From Casp-actino8 sp041159745 (GTDB lineage Bacteria > Actinomycetota > Acidimicrobiia > Acidimicrobiales > Ilumatobacteraceae), in assembly GCA_041159745.1 (NCBI GenBank), contig JBEAXP010000152.1, forward strand, positions 1 to 7,015: a stretch of 7,015 bases of DNA. Reading direction: 5' to 3'. Below, piece by piece: positions 4,587 through 7,015 of this stretch. Position numbers and translations under genes: made by a program. The number at the start of each line of letters is the position of its first letter. Within the stretch, counting starts at the first letter, position 1. A model generated the notes under the pieces. That model saw only the letters and a program-made list of their open reading frames with translations. It did no database searches and had not been told where the DNA came from.

Positions 4587-7015
4587 ATGAGTCGCCCCGA
4601 TCGCACCGAGCTGATCGCTCGCTACGCGTTTCCCCTCGATCAGTTCCAACTGGCGTCGATGGATGTGGTCGACCGTGGCGATTCGGTGATCGTGGCGGCG
4701 CCGACCGGTAGCGGCAAGACCGTGGTGGCCGAATACGGGATCGCGGCGGCCCTGGCCGACGGCGGTCGGGCGTTCTACACCGCTCCCATCAAGGCGCTGT
4801 CCAATCAGAAGTACAGCGACTTGGTGCAGATGTACGGACGCGATCGAGTGGGCCTCCTGACGGGCGACAACGCGATCAACGGCGACGCTTCGGTCGTGGT
4901 GATGACCACCGAGGTGCTGCGCAACATGATCTACGCGCAGTCGGCCGCACTAGCCGACCTGAAGGTGGTCGTTCTGGACGAAGTCCACTTCATCCAGGAC
5001 GCCTATCGCGGGCCGGTCTGGGAAGAAGTGATCATTCATCTTCCCAAGCACGTGCAACTCGTGTGCCTGTCGGCCACGGTGTCGAACGCCGCCGAGGTCG
5101 CCGACTGGATGAGCACGGTGCGCGGACCCACCCAGGCCATCGTGGAGGAGAAGCGGCCGGTCGAACTGGAGTGCCTGTTCATGATGGGCGACAAGTCGAC
5201 CGAGCGGGAGCACCTGCTGCCGGTCCTCGTGAACGGCCGGCCGAACCAGGAAGCCGGCCGCATCGCCGACCAGGGCCATCGTCTGGCCCGGCGCGCTCGA
5301 AATCAACGGCGGCGAATCCTCTTCACCCCGTCGCGCATCGACGTGGTCGAGCGGCTGCGCCACGAAGATCTGCTGCCGGCGATCCACTTCATCTTCAGCC
5401 GCAACCAGTGCGACGAGGCGGCGGCCGCGTGCCTTCGCCACGGAATTCGCCTCACCTCGGTCGACGAAAGACGGCGCATCGCGGCGATCGTGGCGGAACG
5501 CCTGGATGCGCTCGACGAGGACGACCTCGACGTCCTGGGGTATCCGCAGTTCGTGGCGCAACTCGAGGCGGGCATCGCCAGCCACCACGCCGGCATGGTG
5601 CCACCCTTCAAGGAGACGGTCGAGGCCTGCTTCGTGGAAGGTCTCGTCAAGGTGGTGTTCGCGACCGAGACGCTCGCGGTCGGCATCAACATGCCGGCCC
5701 GCTCGGTCGTGATCGAGAAGCTCACCAAGTTCACCGGCGAGCATCATCAGTTCCTCACCCCCGGCGAGTTCACGCAGCTCACCGGTCGAGCCGGTCGTCG
5801 CGGTCTCGACGCACGCGGACACGCCGTGGTTCTCTGGAGTCCGTTCGTTTCGTTCGACCAGGTGGCGGGTCTCGCGGCCAGCCGATCATTCCGTCTGACG
5901 TCGTCGTTCCGCCCCACGTACAACATGGCGGTCAACTTGGTGCGGTCGTATTCGAGCGAGGAGGCCCGCCACTTGCTCAACCTGTCGCTGGCCCAGTACC
6001 AGGCCGACCGAGACGTGGTGAAGCTCGAAGCGCGACTGGAGAATCGCCTGGAGCGTCTCTTCGAACTGCGCGAGCAAGTCGAGAGCCCCTTCGGCGACAT
6101 TCACGACTACCGCGCCCGGATCGACGGCGTGGCCCGTGTGCGCAGCGAAAGCGCGATCGAGTTCGCCCTCGACCGGCTCCGCCCCGGCGCGATCGTCACG
6201 GTGACCAGGAAGCGAATCACCACGCGGGCCGTGGTGCTGTCGACCGCCCACCGATCGGGTGGAGTGAAGTTGTCGGTGCTCACGTCCGATCGGGCGCTCG
6301 TGAATCTGACCGCACGCGACTTCGACGAGCCCCCGCGCGTCATCGGCAACGTGGAGATCCCGACGCCGTTCGTTCCGGCCCGCCCCGAGTTCCAGAAAGA
6401 AGTCGCCGAGCGTCTCGATCGCGCCCAGATCGTCGACACCCAGTGGGTGGCTCCGTCTCCCGAACGGCAAGCGGTGCATCCGGTGGAGGACGACCCCGAT
6501 CTGAAGGATCGTCTGAAGGCGGCCGCTCAGGCCGAGCGGCTCGAACGCGAAATCGACCAGCTGCGCGAGCAGGTTCGCGGTCGCGGCAACTCGGTCGCTC
6601 GGCGATTCGATCGAGTGCTCCGCGTGTTGTCCGACTGGGGCTACGTGTCGGGGTGGTCGCTCACCGACAAGGGCGGCGTTCTGGCCGGAACCTTCCACGA
6701 ATGCGATCTGCTGGTGGCCGAGAGTCTGCACGCCGGTCTTCTGGACGGACTCTCGCCGAACGACCTGGCCGGACTGGTGTCGGTGTTCGTGTACGAGCAC
6801 CGCTCGAGCGAGCCGCCGCCGGCGGCGTGGTTCCCGTCGGCCGAGGTTCGCAAGCGGTTCCGGCGCATCGATCAGTTGAGCGGCGAACTTCGTCGCATCG
6901 AAGAAGAAGCCGACCTGTCGGTGCATCGTGCTCCCGATCCGACATACATCGCGGTCGCCTACGCCTGGGCGGTGGGCGAGGGCTTCGCCGAGGTCGTCGA
7001 GTCGGAGGAATTGTC
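4587..7015 (+). CDS. helY: DExH-box RNA helicase, HelY / Mtr4-Ski2 family, 3'-truncated by window edge
   Basis: Superfamily 2 helicase related to eukaryotic Mtr4/Ski2 exosome helicases and mycobacterial HelY; predicted ATP-driven 3'-5' RNA unwinding in RNA processing or decay. The frame is open from ATG 4587 to the window end, with 809 codons visible and no stop. Mycobacterial HelY is about 900 aa, so roughly 100 residues should be missing. Motifs: Q-like FPLDQFQLASM (15-25), Walker A APTGSGKT (38-45), Ia APIKALSNQK, Ib MTTEVLRNM, DEVH (131-134), SAT (162-164), ASHHAGMVPP (331-340), ATETLAVGINMP (359-370) and motif VI QLTGRAGRRG (397-406). Then come an Mtr4-type insertion/arch region, a charged coiled-coil-prone segment (about 640-667), and the start of the C-terminal DSHCT-type helical domain (LSPNDLAGLVSVFVYE). 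The ATG lies 2 nt after the tatC stop with no clear ribosome site, implying coupling. The tatC-helY adjacency matches Mycobacterium. A Tat-linked role is not implied by the domains. Confidence 0.95.
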   Translation, partial: MSRPDRTELIARYAFPLDQFQLASMDVVDRGDSVIVAAPTGSGKTVVAEYGIAAALADGGRAFYTAPIKALSNQKYSDLVQMYGRDRVGLLTGDNAINGDASVVVMTTEVLRNMIYAQSAALADLKVVVLDEVHFIQDAYRGPVWEEVIIHLPKHVQLVCLSATVSNAAEVADWMSTVRGPTQAIVEEKRPVELECLFMMGDKSTEREHLLPVLVNGRPNQEAGRIADQGHRLARRARNQRRRILFTPSRIDVVERLRHEDLLPAIHFIFSRNQCDEAAAACLRHGIRLTSVDERRRIAAIVAERLDALDEDDLDVLGYPQFVAQLEAGIASHHAGMVPPFKETVEACFVEGLVKVVFATETLAVGINMPARSVVIEKLTKFTGEHHQFLTPGEFTQLTGRAGRRGLDARGHAVVLWSPFVSFDQVAGLAASRSFRLTSSFRPTYNMAVNLVRSYSSEEARHLLNLSLAQYQADRDVVKLEARLENRLERLFELREQVESPFGDIHDYRARIDGVARVRSESAIEFALDRLRPGAIVTVTRKRITTRAVVLSTAHRSGGVKLSVLTSDRALVNLTARDFDEPPRVIGNVEIPTPFVPARPEFQKEVAERLDRAQIVDTQWVAPSPERQAVHPVEDDPDLKDRLKAAAQAERLEREIDQLREQVRGRGNSVARRFDRVLRVLSDWGYVSGWSLTDKGGVLAGTFHECDLLVAESLHAGLLDGLSPNDLAGLVSVFVYEHRSSEPPPAAWFPSAEVRKRFRRIDQLSGELRRIEEEADLSVHRAPDPTYIAVAYAWAVGEGFAEVVESEEL

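Noticed and set aside
4950..5822. Minus-strand open frame (290 aa) across the helicase gene
   Set aside because: The plus-strand frame carries all SF2 helicase motifs through this stretch. The minus-strand protein is His/Arg/Asp-rich shadow sequence.

Overview
The window is GC-rich actinobacterial chromosome centred on the Pup-proteasome locus. It holds seven protein genes, two of them cut by the window edges. In order these are the C-terminal part of the 20S proteasome alpha subunit (prcA, +), the Pup ligase (pafA, +), a type I signal peptidase (lepB, +), a glycerophosphodiester phosphodiesterase family enzyme (GDPD, -), a TatB-like subunit (+), tatC (+), and a large Ski2/Mtr4-type DExH helicase of the HelY family (+, running off the right edge). 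A Pup ligase next to a bacterial 20S proteasome points to Actinomycetota. The order pafA ... tat ... helY is the one known from Mycobacterium, but the divergence from mycobacterial gene content, and the absence of pafB/pafC between them, suggests a lineage outside the Mycobacteriales. Acidimicrobiia is my guess, not something the sequence proves.

Layout: 1-1994 is the protein-degradation block. PafA attaches Pup to substrate lysines, and the proteasome whose alpha ring is encoded by prcA degrades the tagged proteins. 2031-2666 encodes the membrane-bound signal peptidase. It converges with the GDPD gene (3386 back to 2670), leaving only 3 bp between the stop codons. From the short divergent gap 3387-3436 the tatB-like, tatC and helY genes run rightwards as a tight operon, with a 4-bp ATGA overlap and then a 2-nt gap. 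Signal peptidase and Tat components thus sit in one export-related neighbourhood, flanked by proteasome and RNA-helicase genes.

The most striking non-coding signal is that three genes (pafA, lepB, tatB-like) each start with GTG, and each has a TAnnnT hexamer ending exactly 7 nt before the first base of that GTG. This is the geometry of a leaderless promoter, with transcription starting on the start codon. A 19-bp near-perfect palindrome lies between the pafA stop and the lepB -10 box.

Coding density is very high and there is no gene-free stretch over 300 bases; the longest gap is about 50 bp. I saw no RNA genes, mobile elements, CRISPR, phage genes or long repeats. All seven genes belong to well-known families, and I do not see evidence for an undescribed multi-gene system. 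The interest lies in gene order, the promoter architecture and the palindrome.
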